From positions 62,001 to 126,000 of the forward strand of contig JBBRTB010000011.1 of the NCBI GenBank assembly GCA_038244815.1: a DNA stretch of 64,000 nt, read 5' to 3'. A model generated the notes under the pieces. The model made no database searches and had not been told where the DNA came from. It worked only from the letters and a program-made list of their open reading frames with translations. Shown one piece after another: positions 18,506-25,515 of the stretch; position 1 is the stretch's first letter; each line of letters opens with the position of its first letter. The translations under genes were made by a program, and so were the position numbers. Source of the DNA: DASVHS01 sp038244815. GTDB lineage: Bacteria; Acidobacteriota; Thermoanaerobaculia; Gp7-AA8.

Positions 18506-18608
18506 GTGGATATTTGGTTTGGTGTGGAGGCCGGCTTCAGCCGGCCGGCTGCGAGCGGGCTCTCAAAGGTGTAGATCGGGGTCCGCCGGCTGAAGCCGGC
18601 GGCTACAC
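18506..18608. repeat. 103-bp direct repeat, copy 1, with a pair of inverted REPs
   Basis: Contains REP R2 (18522-18550, GGAG foot) and R3 (18583-18608, inverted, with GTGTAG foot on the minus strand). The two palindromes point away from each other's loop as in bacterial interspersed mosaic elements. The same 103 bases recur 134 bases downstream. Both copies lie in the only gene-free stretch over 300 bases in the window (18457-18761); its first 49 bases hold nothing I recognise. Confidence 0.85.
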
Positions 18609-18639
18609 GCGGTCTCGGCGTTGAAGTACTCGCGGGTTC

Positions 18640-18742
18640 GTGGATATTTGGTTTGGTGTGGAGGCCGGCTTCAGCCGGCCGGCTGCGAGCGGGCTCTCAA
18701 AGGTGTAGATCGGGGTCCGCCGGCTGAAGCCGGCGGCTACAC
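18640..18742. repeat. 103-bp direct repeat, copy 2, with REPs R4 and R5
   Basis: Apparently identical to 18506-18608; REPs at 18656-18684 and 18717-18742. The copies are separated by a 31-base spacer (18609-18639). It ends 20 bases before the stop of the downstream glucosidase gene. Confidence 0.85.
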
Positions 18743-18761
18743 CCGGCGGTTACACGAGACC

Positions 18762-21518
18762 TTACCTCCGCCATTCGTCGATCAGGTTTGCGACCAGTCC
18801 GGTCCATCCGGTCTGGTGCGAGGCGCCGAGGCCTTCGCCGGTGTCGCCGTTGAAGTATTCGAAGAAGAGCAGAAGGTCCTTCCAGTGCGGGTCGTGTGCG
18901 AAGAGCTCGGCCTTGCGTGTGCCGCGCGCGCCGTGGACCGGACGATAGCCGTCGCCGTCCGGAAGAAAGATGTGAATGGAGCGGTCGGCGAGCCGCGCAG
19001 CGAGGCCGGTGAGCGTGATCGAATGCGCGGCCGGGGCAGCCGTCGGACCCATGGTCATGCCGCGGGCGCGTGCGCCGCCGCCGGAGCCTTCGGTCATACG
19101 CGCGTCGGCCATGTCCGGATCGATGTGTCTGTCGGTGATCTCGTCCTCGGTCACGTTCACACGTACATCGCCTCCGAATGCCTTCTCCAGCTTGCGCAGC
19201 GACTCGATCATCAGGAACGTCGTCGGGAACCACACCGGCCCGCGCCAGTTGCTGTTTCCCCCCTTGAGCCACGTACGCGATTCCGCCGGCTCATATCCGA
19301 CCGAGGCATCGCCGAACGTGAAGGGATGCGTTTCGTGAAACTTGCTCAGGCTGCGCATCCCGAACGGAGAGAGGAACTCGTTCGGATCGACGACGCGGCT
19401 GAGCAGATGCTGCAACTGATTCTGATCGACGACCGCGAGCACGTGCGTGAAGTCATGGTCGTATACCACCGTGGTCACGCAGCGCTCGACGATGTCGCGG
19501 CGATGCTTGATGAACCAGTTCATGTTCTCGCGGAAGACCGGGAACGGCTCGATCCATTGCTTTTCCAGCCGCTCGATCGCGTAGAGGGGAATGAGTCCGA
19601 CCAGCGAGCGGACGCGGAAGGGGACAGCCGACCCGTCCGGGTAGCGCAGCAGGTCGTAAAAGAAGCCGTCCTCCTGGTCCCAGAGCGTGCGGTCGCCGCG
19701 AAGCATCTTCATGGCCGCGCCGATGTAGACATAGTGCTCGAAGAATTTCGTGGCCAGGCCTTCGTAGACCGAATCTTTCCGGGCCAGTTCGAGAGCGATG
19801 CGCATCATCACCAGCGAGAACATGCCCATCCAGCCGGTGGCGTCGCTCTGTTCGAGCACCGCGCCGCCGGGGACCTGGCTGCGATCGAAGAGCGTGATGT
19901 TGTCGAGGCCGAGGAAACCGCCTTCGAAGACGTTGTTTCCTTCGCGATCGACCTTGTTCACCCACCACGTGAAGTTGAGGAGCAGCTTGTGAAAGCAGCG
20001 CTCCAGGAATTCGAGATCCCCCTTGCCGCTGCGGATGCGGTCCATGTTGTAGACGCGCCAGACCGCCCAGGCCTGAACGGGCGGGTTGAGATCCGAGAAC
20101 TCCCATTCGTAGGCGGGAATCTGTCCGTTCGGATGCTGGAACTGCTCGAAGAGCATCAGCCAGAGTTGCTCCTTCGCGTAATGCGGGTCGATGAGCGCGA
20201 AGACGACCGCATGGAACGCCAGGTCCCAGGCCGCGAACCACGGGTACTCCCACTTGTCGGGCATCGACAGGATGCGCATGGAGTTGAGATGCCGCCACCG
20301 ATAATTGCGTCCGTGATTGCGCTCCTGGGGCGGGGGATGGGCGGGATCGTCGCCGTCGAGCCAGACGTCGACGTCGAAGAGATAGCTCTGCTTGCTCCAC
20401 AACATTCCGGCGAAGGCCTGCCGCTGCACGTTTTTCTCTTCGTCCGATGCCTTCGGCGGATGGATGGCGGCGTAGAACTCGTCAGCCTCCCGTCGGCGAA
20501 GTGCGATGACCTCGGAAACCGTGTAGGTGCCGGCTTCAGCCGGCACTGCACCGCTGTCAGCCGGCGCCCCCATCGGATGCAGCCGCATTTCCATGACCGC
20601 GGCCTGGCCCGGCTCGACGTCGAAGCGCATCCAGCCGCACGCTTTCGTCCCCTGAGCGCGGAGCCCGCTCGCGTCGCCATGGACGATCCGTCGATCAAAC
20701 GCGTCCTTGAGCCCGGTCTCGTTCTCGGTGAAGAGAAGCTCGGCTCCGGCGGGCAGCTCCAGCACGTGCGGGCCGAGGCGGGTGTCGCGCAGCAGACCTT
20801 CCAGCGGCGGAGCGTCGCAGTCGTCGGCGAGAAGCGTTTCGCCTTGCGCGCGAATCAGTGGCTTCGACTTCGCGCCCGCCCACGACCAGGTGTTGCGGAA
20901 CCAGAGATTTGGGATGAGATGAATGGGCGCGCGCTCCGGTCCGCGGTTGTGCGCGCTCACGCGAAACACGAGCGACTCCGGCGTCTCCTTGGCCACTTCG
21001 ATCTCGATGTCGAAGTAGCGCCCATCGTCGAAGATCCCCGTGTCGATCAGCTCGTACTCGGGATCGCCGTAGCCGCGGCGCCGGTTCTCCTCGATCAGCT
21101 GGAGGTACGGGTACTCCCTCTGCGGATACTTGTAGAGCATCCGCTGGTAGGCGTGAGTAGGCAGCGCGTCGACATAGAAGTAGCACTCTTTGACGTCTTC
21201 GCCGTGATTGCCCTCGTTCGGCACGAGGCCGAAGTAGCGCTCCTTGAGAATCGGATCGCGCTCGTTCCAGAACGCCATCGACCAGCAGAGGATCTGGTAG
21301 CGGTCGCAGAATCCGGCGATGCCGTCCTCACCCCAGCGGTAGGCCTTCGATCGGGCCTGGTCGTGCGGGAAGTAACGCCATGGATCGCTGTCGGCGCTGT
21401 AGTCCTCGCGCACCGTGCCCCAGGCCCGATCGGCGAGGTACGGTCCCCAATGGCGCCACCGCGCGAGCTCATGAGCGTCGCCGGCGAGACGGACGTGCTC
21501 CGCGTCGGTGGGAGTCAT
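18762..21518 (-). CDS. MGH1/GH63-like glucosidase, 918 aa
   Basis: A long cytoplasmic protein without signal peptide. The N-terminal beta domain includes RYFPHDQARSKAYRWGEDG and PNEGNHGEDVKECYFY; the C-terminal (alpha/alpha)6 barrel includes KWEYPWFAAWDLAFHAV, AYEWEFSDLNPPVQAWAVWR and GGNSNWRGPVWFPT. These fit the MGH1-like/GH63 group (processing alpha-glucosidase family) found beside trehalose or glycogen genes in many bacteria; the substrate is probably an alpha-glucoside such as a mannosyl- or glucosylglycerate-type compound. Oddity: residues about 316-333 (APADSGAVPAEAGTYT) are encoded by a REP element, so a repeat has entered the gene in frame. The ATG lies 11 bases after TACACT with no Shine-Dalgarno. 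Confidence 0.85.
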   Translation of the reverse strand: MTPTDAEHVRLAGDAHELARWRHWGPYLADRAWGTVREDYSADSDPWRYFPHDQARSKAYRWGEDGIAGFCDRYQILCWSMAFWNERDPILKERYFGLVPNEGNHGEDVKECYFYVDALPTHAYQRMLYKYPQREYPYLQLIEENRRRGYGDPEYELIDTGIFDDGRYFDIEIEVAKETPESLVFRVSAHNRGPERAPIHLIPNLWFRNTWSWAGAKSKPLIRAQGETLLADDCDAPPLEGLLRDTRLGPHVLELPAGAELLFTENETGLKDAFDRRIVHGDASGLRAQGTKACGWMRFDVEPGQAAVMEMRLHPMGAPADSGAVPAEAGTYTVSEVIALRRREADEFYAAIHPPKASDEEKNVQRQAFAGMLWSKQSYLFDVDVWLDGDDPAHPPPQERNHGRNYRWRHLNSMRILSMPDKWEYPWFAAWDLAFHAVVFALIDPHYAKEQLWLMLFEQFQHPNGQIPAYEWEFSDLNPPVQAWAVWRVYNMDRIRSGKGDLEFLERCFHKLLLNFTWWVNKVDREGNNVFEGGFLGLDNITLFDRSQVPGGAVLEQSDATGWMGMFSLVMMRIALELARKDSVYEGLATKFFEHYVYIGAAMKMLRGDRTLWDQEDGFFYDLLRYPDGSAVPFRVRSLVGLIPLYAIERLEKQWIEPFPVFRENMNWFIKHRRDIVERCVTTVVYDHDFTHVLAVVDQNQLQHLLSRVVDPNEFLSPFGMRSLSKFHETHPFTFGDASVGYEPAESRTWLKGGNSNWRGPVWFPTTFLMIESLRKLEKAFGGDVRVNVTEDEITDRHIDPDMADARMTEGSGGGARARGMTMGPTAAPAAHSITLTGLAARLADRSIHIFLPDGDGYRPVHGARGTRKAELFAHDPHWKDLLLFFEYFNGDTGEGLGASHQTGWTGLVANLIDEWRR
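20521..20570. repeat. REP palindromes R6 inside the glucosidase gene
   Basis: GTGTAGGTGCCGGCTTCAGC and its inverted, slightly decayed partner (CTGTCAGCCGGCGCCCC) form a pair like 36432-36499. The 50-odd bases keep the glucosidase frame open and add about 17 residues. Confidence 0.8.
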
Positions 21519-21529
21519 TGGATGGGAGA

Positions 21530-21535
21530 AGTGTA
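21530..21535 (-). promoter_or_regulatory. -10 element (TACACT) of the glucosidase gene
   Basis: TACACT on the minus strand, 11 bases from the ATG at 21516-21518; no Shine-Dalgarno in between. The rest of the gap (21536-21650) has a GGTCGCC/GGCGACC inverted pair (21543-21549, 21592-21598). Confidence 0.4.
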
Positions 21536-21650
21536 ACGGAGTGGGTCGCCGGTGGCCGGTCCTGGGGCCGGGAAGCGCTGGCGATGACGCCAGGCGACCC
21601 CCCGGGGACCGTCACCTGTGGTAAAAACTTCACCAGGGAGCTGAATCAGG

Positions 21651-22556
21651 ATGCGTCTCGTCACGCGCGGGGACCTGGACGGTCTAACCAGCGCGGTCAT
21701 CATTACGATGAAGGAGCCGATCGACGAGATCGTTCTCATTCATCCGCAGGACATCACCGATAAGAAGGTGGAGATCCGTCCGGACGATATCCTCTCCAAC
21801 GTTCCGTATCATCCGAACGCCGGCCTCTGGTTCGATCATCATCTGCTGACATCGAGCAACGAGAAGCCGCCCGAGAATGTCAAGGGGCGCTATCGCCTGT
21901 CGCCATCCGCGGCGCGGCTGGTGTACGAGTACTATCTGGAGAAGTATCCCGGCGATCCCGAGCTGGAACGCCTGGCGCCGCTCGTCGACGCCACCGACCG
22001 CGTCGACGCGGCGCAGCTCACGCCCGACGACGTCAACGATCCTCAGAACTACATCCTCCTCGGTTTCACCATCGACAACCGCTCGGGCCTGGGATCGTTT
22101 CATTCGTACTTCAACGAGCTGGTGGAGGCGTTGAAGACGATGCCCGTCGAAGCGATCATGCAGTTGCCGAGAGTGAGGGAGCGCGTGGAGCGTCTGAAAC
22201 ACGAGCAGAGCGAGTTCACGCACCTGCTCAAGCGGAACAGCTTCCAGCTCAACAACGTCGTCATCACGGATCTCCGTGAGATCGAGCGCCTCCCCGCCGG
22301 AAACCGCTTTCTGATCTACACGCTCTTCCCCGACTCGAACGTGTCGCTGCGCGTGCACTGGGGACCTTCGCACAACAGCGTGATCGCGGCGGTCGGCCAC
22401 AGCATCTTCAACCGCACCTGCAAGACGTCGGTCGGCGAGCTCATGTCGCGCTTCGGCGGCGGAGGCCACCGGGGAGCGGGAACGTGCGTCCTGCCGCTCG
22501 AGAACGCCGCGGACGCCATCGACGAGATCCTGTTCGAGCTGCAGGCGAACGGATGA
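21651..22556 (+). CDS. DHH/DHHA1 family phosphoesterase
   Basis: 301 residues. Metal motifs of the DHH domain are TRGDLDGL (D-x-D, residues about 5-12), LWFDHHLL (about 60) and DATDRVDA (about 110). The C-terminal DHHA1 domain has RFGGGGHRGAGTC. This architecture fits exopolyphosphatase-like or nanoRNase/pApase-like enzymes acting in the cytoplasm on phosphodiesters with Mn2+. The exact substrate cannot be fixed; homologues are often labelled exopolyphosphatase. AGGGAG precedes the ATG. It overlaps the lipoprotein gene by 4 bases (ATGA). Confidence 0.88.
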   Translation: MRLVTRGDLDGLTSAVIITMKEPIDEIVLIHPQDITDKKVEIRPDDILSNVPYHPNAGLWFDHHLLTSSNEKPPENVKGRYRLSPSAARLVYEYYLEKYPGDPELERLAPLVDATDRVDAAQLTPDDVNDPQNYILLGFTIDNRSGLGSFHSYFNELVEALKTMPVEAIMQLPRVRERVERLKHEQSEFTHLLKRNSFQLNNVVITDLREIERLPAGNRFLIYTLFPDSNVSLRVHWGPSHNSVIAAVGHSIFNRTCKTSVGELMSRFGGGGHRGAGTCVLPLENAADAIDEILFELQANG

Positions 22557-23017
22557 AGCGGCTGGCAGCGTTGTTCGCCTTCGTGCTGGCCGGTTGCACC
22601 ACCGTGTCGAACGGGCCGATGCAGCGCGTACTCGTGGACAGCGAGCCGCGTGGCGCCGTCGTGCTGGTGCGGAACTGCGGGGCGTTCGCATCGAAGGAAG
22701 TGAAGACCCCGGGCGTGGCCTGGGTCAGCCGCCGCTCGACGCAATGCGAGCTCGTCTTCCGCAAGCCGTACTACGAAGAGCAGCGCGTGAAGCTGCGCCG
22801 GCGGACCGCCCGGAGCCTGTCGCGCTACGGAACGGCCGCGGACATCCTGTTCGATGCGTCGAACGACTTCGAGGACATGGCCCTCGGCGCGGCGTTCATG
22901 CTTCCCAGCTTCGCCATCGACGCCGCCAGCGGCGCCATGTTCGAGCTCCAGCCGAGCGACGTCTTCACCGATCTCGTCCCGGCACGGCAGGACTGGCGCG
23001 ACGGGAAGACGCCGTAA
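22553..23017 (+). CDS. Small lipoprotein, function unknown
   Basis: 154 residues. ATG overlaps the stop of the DHH gene (ATGA), so translation is coupled. Lipobox VLAGC puts the lipidated Cys at residue 15. A PEGA-like segment follows (VLVDSEPRGAVVLVRN, then CGAFASKEVKTPGVAWV and CELVFRKPYYEE), and near the C-terminus there is a hydrophobic stretch (ALGAAFMLPSFAIDAAS). I do not recognise a specific family. Why a periplasmic lipoprotein is coupled to a cytoplasmic phosphoesterase is not obvious. Confidence 0.75.
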   Translation: MKRLAALFAFVLAGCTTVSNGPMQRVLVDSEPRGAVVLVRNCGAFASKEVKTPGVAWVSRRSTQCELVFRKPYYEEQRVKLRRRTARSLSRYGTAADILFDASNDFEDMALGAAFMLPSFAIDAASGAMFELQPSDVFTDLVPARQDWRDGKTP

Positions 23018-23045
23018 CATAACGCGCCATTCCGACCTTGGGACG

Positions 23046-23507
23046 TCACCACCGGTTGAACGCGGGGTGTCCCTCTTTGACGGCGACGAAAGTCCCGCGG
23101 CAGGTCGCGGTGATCTTGCCGTTCGCTTCGAGCGTGGCCTCGACGGTGGCTCGATCGTCCGTCGACTCGACGACGTGCGCGCGCAGATGCAGCGGCACAT
23201 CCATCGGCGTCGGCCGGTTCAGTTTCACGTGAAAGTCGGCGGTGACCGTGTATGGCGGACGCGTGGCGCCGCTCTTCTTCATGAGATGCACCGCCGCGGT
23301 CCAGTTGCTGTGGCAGTCGAGCAGCGCGCCGCAGATGCCGCCGTTGAGCACGTTCTCGAAGGCCAGGTGGTGGGGCTGGGGGCGCCACTCGCAGACCAGC
23401 TCGTCGCCTTCCTCGATGCTGCGGATGCGCAGGCCTTTTTCATTCGACGGTCCGCAGCCGAAGCAGCGGTTTTGCGGCGCATACGTCTCCTGAACGCTCT
23501 TCTTCAT
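23046..23507 (-). CDS. Hotdog-fold thioesterase (PaaI/YbgC-like)
   Basis: 153 residues. The N-terminus has a CFGCGPSNEKGLRIR segment, typical of a hotdog subfamily with a Cys-rich lead, followed by AFENVLNGGICGALLDCHSNWTA, the central helix with the probable catalytic Asp, and VTADFHVKLNRPTPM. Such enzymes hydrolyse acyl-CoA or acyl-ACP thioesters in the cytoplasm. The ATG overlaps the stop of the AcpH-like gene (ATGA). It is the last gene of a four-gene operon (27074 to 23046), which makes a lipid- or acyl-carrier-linked substrate likely. Confidence 0.88.
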   Translation of the reverse strand: MKKSVQETYAPQNRCFGCGPSNEKGLRIRSIEEGDELVCEWRPQPHHLAFENVLNGGICGALLDCHSNWTAAVHLMKKSGATRPPYTVTADFHVKLNRPTPMDVPLHLRAHVVESTDDRATVEATLEANGKITATCRGTFVAVKEGHPAFNRW

Positions 23508-24088
23508 GCGCGCGATCGTATCGCGTTCACGTGGGCGACGACATCGGGGAAAAACGCCCGGAAGTGCCGCTGAAGCTCGTCACGACGGTCGGTGAGGAGA
23601 CTCACCGCGCTTTCCAGCCGCGGCGCGCGCGAGAGACGGCGCGATATGTTGCGCAGCGCGGTCTCGATGCCGCTCAAGTCCGTATACGACTGCAGCCAGC
23701 GGCCGTCGCGCATCCGTTCGTAGACGAAAGGCAGATGACCGGGCATCTCGCCGACGAATGGATCGAGCGTGCGGTACACGCGGTCGATGAAATCCTCGCG
23801 GCTCTCGCTCGTGTAGTCGTCCCAGTGGCGCGAGAGCAGGTGATCGAGGAACACATCGCCGATCACCCGCGAATAGTGACCGTGACCGGCGGCGATGATG
23901 CGCCGGATCGCCGCCACTTCGGGATGCGTGTCCGTGAATTCGTCGACGCTGCGGTGCTCGGCGATTCCTTTGCGCACCCCGGGCGTGAATCGATCGCCCA
24001 GCCCTCCTTTGACGAAGTCTCCCGCCAGATTTCCCAGCAACGACTCCGGCGAATCCTCGGCCAGAAAGAGATGGGCCAGGAAGTTCAT
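23504..24088 (-). CDS. acpH: Acyl carrier protein phosphodiesterase-like protein (AcpH, DUF479)
   Basis: 194 residues. The DUF479 signatures are the N-terminal MNFLAHLFLAEDSPESLLGN, DFVKGG, GIAEHRSVDEFTDTHP, RVIGDVFLDHLLSRHW and a C-terminal RRLSR. AcpH removes 4'-phosphopantetheine from holo-ACP; His and Asp residues form a metal-dependent HD-like site. Start chosen at the ATG overlapping the stop of the upstream gene (ATGA); the first residues then match the family N-terminus exactly. Overlaps on both sides show tight translational coupling in this operon. Confidence 0.88.
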   Translation of the reverse strand: MNFLAHLFLAEDSPESLLGNLAGDFVKGGLGDRFTPGVRKGIAEHRSVDEFTDTHPEVAAIRRIIAAGHGHYSRVIGDVFLDHLLSRHWDDYTSESREDFIDRVYRTLDPFVGEMPGHLPFVYERMRDGRWLQSYTDLSGIETALRNISRRLSRAPRLESAVSLLTDRRDELQRHFRAFFPDVVAHVNAIRSRA

Positions 24089-25515
24089 TCGAAGCGCACC
24101 GATCCGTCGTCCGCGCGCATGGCCGTCGGCGCGTACTGCCCGATGAGCGTGCGGTCCCACCACACACCGCTGCGGGCCTTCTCCTGGCGCGAGCTGAACC
24201 AGTACTGCCACAACACCACGCGAATCGCCTTCGGGCCCTTCGGAAACGGATTCCCGCGGAACAGTTCCAGCACCGGCGGACTGTTCTCGAGCAGACGCAC
24301 CTCGGTGTTCATCACCCACGGATTCTCGTCGATCGTTCCGAGAGAGGCGAACCAGAGGTTCCAGTCGAAGCGCGGCTGATAGGGTGCGTAGATCCCCGGC
24401 CGCTCCCGCACGTCCTGCGGCTTGTAGCGGAACGGATAAGGCGTCCAGTGCTCCAGGTCGGTCGTTCCCTGAAACTCGATCTCGTACCGCGCGCGCGTCA
24501 TCACCGCGAACAATCCGTAGTTGTTCACGATCCGGAATGGCGCCAGCGGGGTGGCTGCGCGCGGGTAGAAGAACATGACGATCGACATGATGAAGAAGCT
24601 GATGAGGATGGTGACGCTGACGTAGGATCGGCTGTCCAGCCGCTCCGGATCCGCCGCAGGGCCGGCGTGATGTTGGTGGAGATCCCGGTCGTCGAGCAGC
24701 AGGAATCCCAGGCTCAGCACCAGGTAGTTGAGAAACGCATAGTTCGCGGTGAGGATGATCCCGATCTGCAACGGCGTGGTGATCAGAAAGCAGATCAGCC
24801 GCGAGCGCTTTGGCAGAAATACGAGCCAGACGACGAACAGCTCGACGATGAGCGTCGTCGCCGCCGTGAACGCATGAAACGGATGCGGCCAGTGCTGCAC
24901 GTACCACCCCAGCCACGCCGGCAGCGGCCCGTTTTCGTAATACTTGTCCATGGCCGTCAGATGGCGCCACTGCTCCTCTCCGCTCAGGATCTTCACGAGC
25001 CCCGACTCGAAGTAGATCCGGAACCACTCCCATTGCAGGAGAAACAGGGCCATGCGCGCCGGCGGATGTTGGACGTCGAGCCCGGGCCGCAGGCCGCGCG
25101 GCGCGAAGAAAAGGGACAGAAACGCGGCCTCCAGCAGCATTCCGTCGGACTGGTACGACGAGAAATCCTGAGCCGCGGAGACGAACGACAGAAAACAGAT
25201 ACCGGCGACGGCGATCGACAGGCGCGGCCAGAGGTTGAACACGATCGCCAGCGACGCCGCGATGCCGATGCAGACGACGACGCTCATGGCTCGGTCGCCC
25301 GCGCCGAACCAGAACAGTGACGGGATGTACCAGTACGCCTTCGCGCCGACGGCCTTGTGCGCGTTCACGAGATAGGCGGCCGCGGGGAGAATTCCGTCCG
25401 GTCCGATGAGCCCGTGGATCTGGAAGTAGAGCGAGTAGAACGCGGAGAAGAAGATGAGGCCGAGGCAGCGGAGAAAGATCCACCGCGCGCGGAGGAACGT
25501 CACTCGATCTTCCAT
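24085..25515 (-). CDS. Lipase maturation factor-like / HTTM membrane protein
   Basis: 476 residues with about ten membrane helices. The N-terminal half carries the pattern RCLGLIFFSAFYSLYFQIHG, LIGPDGILPA and the loop FESGLVKILSGEEQWRHLTA. The C-terminal soluble part has FRIVNNYGLFAVMTRAR, YPFRYKPQDVRERPG and QPRFDWNLWFASLG, characteristic of lipase maturation factors (LMF1/2). In animals LMF1 helps lipases fold in the ER; the bacterial role is not known. Its start overlaps the STT3-like gene by 16 bases, and its stop overlaps acpH. The pairing with a glycosyltransferase-like gene hints at envelope protein maturation, which is inference. Confidence 0.87.
   Translation of the reverse strand: MEDRVTFLRARWIFLRCLGLIFFSAFYSLYFQIHGLIGPDGILPAAAYLVNAHKAVGAKAYWYIPSLFWFGAGDRAMSVVVCIGIAASLAIVFNLWPRLSIAVAGICFLSFVSAAQDFSSYQSDGMLLEAAFLSLFFAPRGLRPGLDVQHPPARMALFLLQWEWFRIYFESGLVKILSGEEQWRHLTAMDKYYENGPLPAWLGWYVQHWPHPFHAFTAATTLIVELFVVWLVFLPKRSRLICFLITTPLQIGIILTANYAFLNYLVLSLGFLLLDDRDLHQHHAGPAADPERLDSRSYVSVTILISFFIMSIVMFFYPRAATPLAPFRIVNNYGLFAVMTRARYEIEFQGTTDLEHWTPYPFRYKPQDVRERPGIYAPYQPRFDWNLWFASLGTIDENPWVMNTEVRLLENSPPVLELFRGNPFPKGPKAIRVVLWQYWFSSRQEKARSGVWWDRTLIGQYAPTAMRADDGSVRFE

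Noticed and set aside
18506..18742. CRISPR-like array
   Set aside because: Only two 103-bp copies, with internal palindromes and a single 31-base spacer; no cas genes.
18621..21536. 971-residue open frame on the plus strand
   Set aside because: It is antisense to the MGH1-like glucosidase, which has clear domain motifs; the plus-strand product has only Arg/Glu/Val-rich shadow composition.
24089..25483. Upstream extension of the AcpH-like frame
   Set aside because: It overlaps the LMF-like gene in another frame; the ATG at 24086-24088 gives the exact family N-terminus.
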